Source: a virus. Taken from it: a stretch of DNA of 25,044 nucleotides. The stretch covers positions 1-25,044 of IMG/VR virus record IMGVR_UViG_3300005613_000392. One strand, given 5' to 3'. This document shows positions 24,901 through 25,044 of the stretch, piece after piece. The translations under genes were made by a program, and so were the position numbers. The notes below the pieces were generated by a model. The model did no database searches. It saw only the letters and a list, made by a program, of their open reading frames with translations, and had not been told where the DNA came from. Positions within the stretch are counted from its first letter, which is position 1. Every line of letters begins with the position of its first letter.

Positions 24901-25044
24901 TTTTCTGCACTGGTTGCAATTTTAATTTTATCTTCAGAAATCTTGACTGCAAATATATCTGTAGGAAGTTTATCAGTCGTTCCAATACCAACAAATGATG
25001 CTGATGCAATGCCAATAGCTTGGGTTGTACCTGCTCCAGCGTGA
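21903..25044 (-). CDS. Large structural protein at the gene 7 position, 5' end cut by window edge
   Basis: The frame is open from the right edge (first full codon at 25043) to TAA 21905-21903, giving at least 1046 residues. The TTG at 24896 should not be taken as the start, because 49 codons upstream are open and read in the same style (SASFVGIGTTDKL). Counting from that TTG, GSGYT-type repeats lie near 305, 351, 410, 716 and 761. Two copies of a fibre-type module (NFNGVNKEFILK... with ILINDVFQGPG; YIDGERTAFPLS... with LVFVNDTLQIPGKGYTF) lie at about 190-252 and 470-545. Residues 603-690 hold a distinct region (LLRPVLWCRQTEDRIIDEQE). It lies two genes before gp8, where T4 has wedge protein gp7 (1032 aa); I infer an analogous place but see no proof of homology. 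Confidence 0.85.
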   Translation of the reverse strand, partial: HAGAGTTQAIGIASASFVGIGTTDKLPTDIFAVKISEDKIKIATSAENALKSVPETVDITSVGIGTSHRFVSTNQNAKVIVSLDNIIQSPIVSTAVTTTLADEVVTTDNLVKFSGITSFFGGDLIKIGNEIMVIEGVGIGSTNQLRVRREWLGTSLAGYSTGSLVTKVVGNYNIVDNVLNFVEAPYGNTPLGTSTNPPDERDWLGISTGSSFNGRVFLRSGVPNTSNETYYKNYIFDDISQNFNGVNKEFILKSNGSDVTGIATENAVILINDVFQGPGQSSDYTLSESVGITTISFVGVAQTLTSDVGISSFPKGGIIVSVGSTEGFAYQPLVSAGGTAIVSVAGTIQSISIGNSGSGYRPGVQTVINVGVGTFSTGTPNIEFIGTAAVSNGHIVSVAITNPGSGYTSTNPPYVVFDDPLSYFNIPLEYASISSSGVGSQATVNVVVGNGSSVIDFEIQNTGYGYKPGEILTIPVGGTTGIPTTSGSFKEFQITIDKTFTDEFTGWSIGTLQVLDNIERYIDGERTAFPLSLSGNAVSIVASKGSKINVEDVLLVFVNDTLQIPGKGYTFTGGSILTFTEALKIGDTVKIIFYKGSGDTDVISREIIETVKVGDDLTIGYDASIGQSPFLQENPRTVTSVNSTDLVNTSPYFGPGNTVDETLLRPVLWCRQTEDRIIDEQEVGKDRELYEPVINPVAYVIKSVGIGSTEIYVDRIRPLFDGKNENDTTLFFQNKVTLISQDEKVGASATAVVSIAGTISSIVINDGGSGYISSPIVTIGSTLQSVGLGTTATATASITSGIVTTITLTNSGTGYTTSNPPVVLISPPTSIVETNDVSNYYGDSGIIVGFGTTTVSSVNKLILDLHIPLDSYLRQTSLVGTAVTLSSIDVGDYFVVYGSNVGSASTTIYSRDLNNNIIGIGSEFIDNVYQVDTVTDVEYEVVGVGTTTLRRVYARTSGISTFTFSSTFLTFDSGVYTFDISGFTTSYTGIITTSYNFGNFSWGKINLSGRSGTNEFSFYGNNGVTGITTSSILKRFSPLKYTNYIV

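Noticed and set aside
1-25044. A CRISPR, toxin-antitoxin, tRNA or integration module hidden among the genes
   Set aside because: There are no regular direct repeats with spacers, no cloverleaf sequence in the gaps, and no integrase or recombinase; gaps are too short to hold such elements.

Overview
This window is a dense virion-structure region of a large T4-like myovirus. It most resembles the marine cyanophages of Prochlorococcus and Synechococcus. The case rests on three things: recognisable T4-type neck, baseplate and terminase proteins in T4 order; the AT-rich, almost gap-free coding; and the family style of the proteins (GIGTT and GSGYT repeats, a DUF4815-like giant protein, MKSFKQF leaders). 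A T4-like phage of another marine host, such as a pelagiphage, is possible but less likely. All genes lie on the minus strand, so they read from high to low coordinates. I see no tRNA, CRISPR array, insertion sequence, integrase or gene on the plus strand. No gene-free stretch exceeds about 50 bases.

Layout in the direction of transcription. 25044-21903: a large structural protein cut by the window edge, in the position of T4 gene 7. 21877-20447: a fibre-like protein ending in a cupredoxin-like domain. 20412-18859: baseplate wedge gp8. 18852-11383: a 2489-residue DUF4815-like structural protein. 11381-10603: three small genes, the last probably a virion protein. 10577-6878: the head-completion and neck cluster gp13, gp14, gp15 and the small terminase subunit gp16. 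6829-3473: a 1118-residue protein joining coiled coil, beta repeats and a predicted beta-helix. 3471-2795: two small beta-rich proteins. 2793-877: a cluster of three genes (51, 484 and 102 aa), basic and cysteine-rich in its first two members, with MKSFKQF leaders on the 51- and 102-aa products; these may be proteins packaged in the head. 871-1: a structural protein cut by the left edge. gp17, which follows gp16 directly in T4, is not here; about 6.8 kb of accessory structural genes sits in its place.

Working together, the genes would build the baseplate wedge and its attached fibres, close the head (gp13/gp14), join it to the tail (gp15) and support DNA packaging (gp16). Candidate late promoters of the T4 type (NATAAATA) occur in the few real intergenic gaps, before gp8, gp13 and the 1118-aa gene, with weaker versions before gp15 and the 476-aa gene. 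Elsewhere genes overlap or abut, which suggests translational coupling.

The observations most worth following are: the MKSFKQFLSE leader of the 102-aa protein, which looks like a T4 capsid-targeting and prohead-protease signal; a domain shared by the two neighbouring genes of that cluster; a GSGYT repeat family that has spread through five proteins, including the core proteins gp8 and gp14; and a possible type 1 copper site at the tip of a fibre protein.
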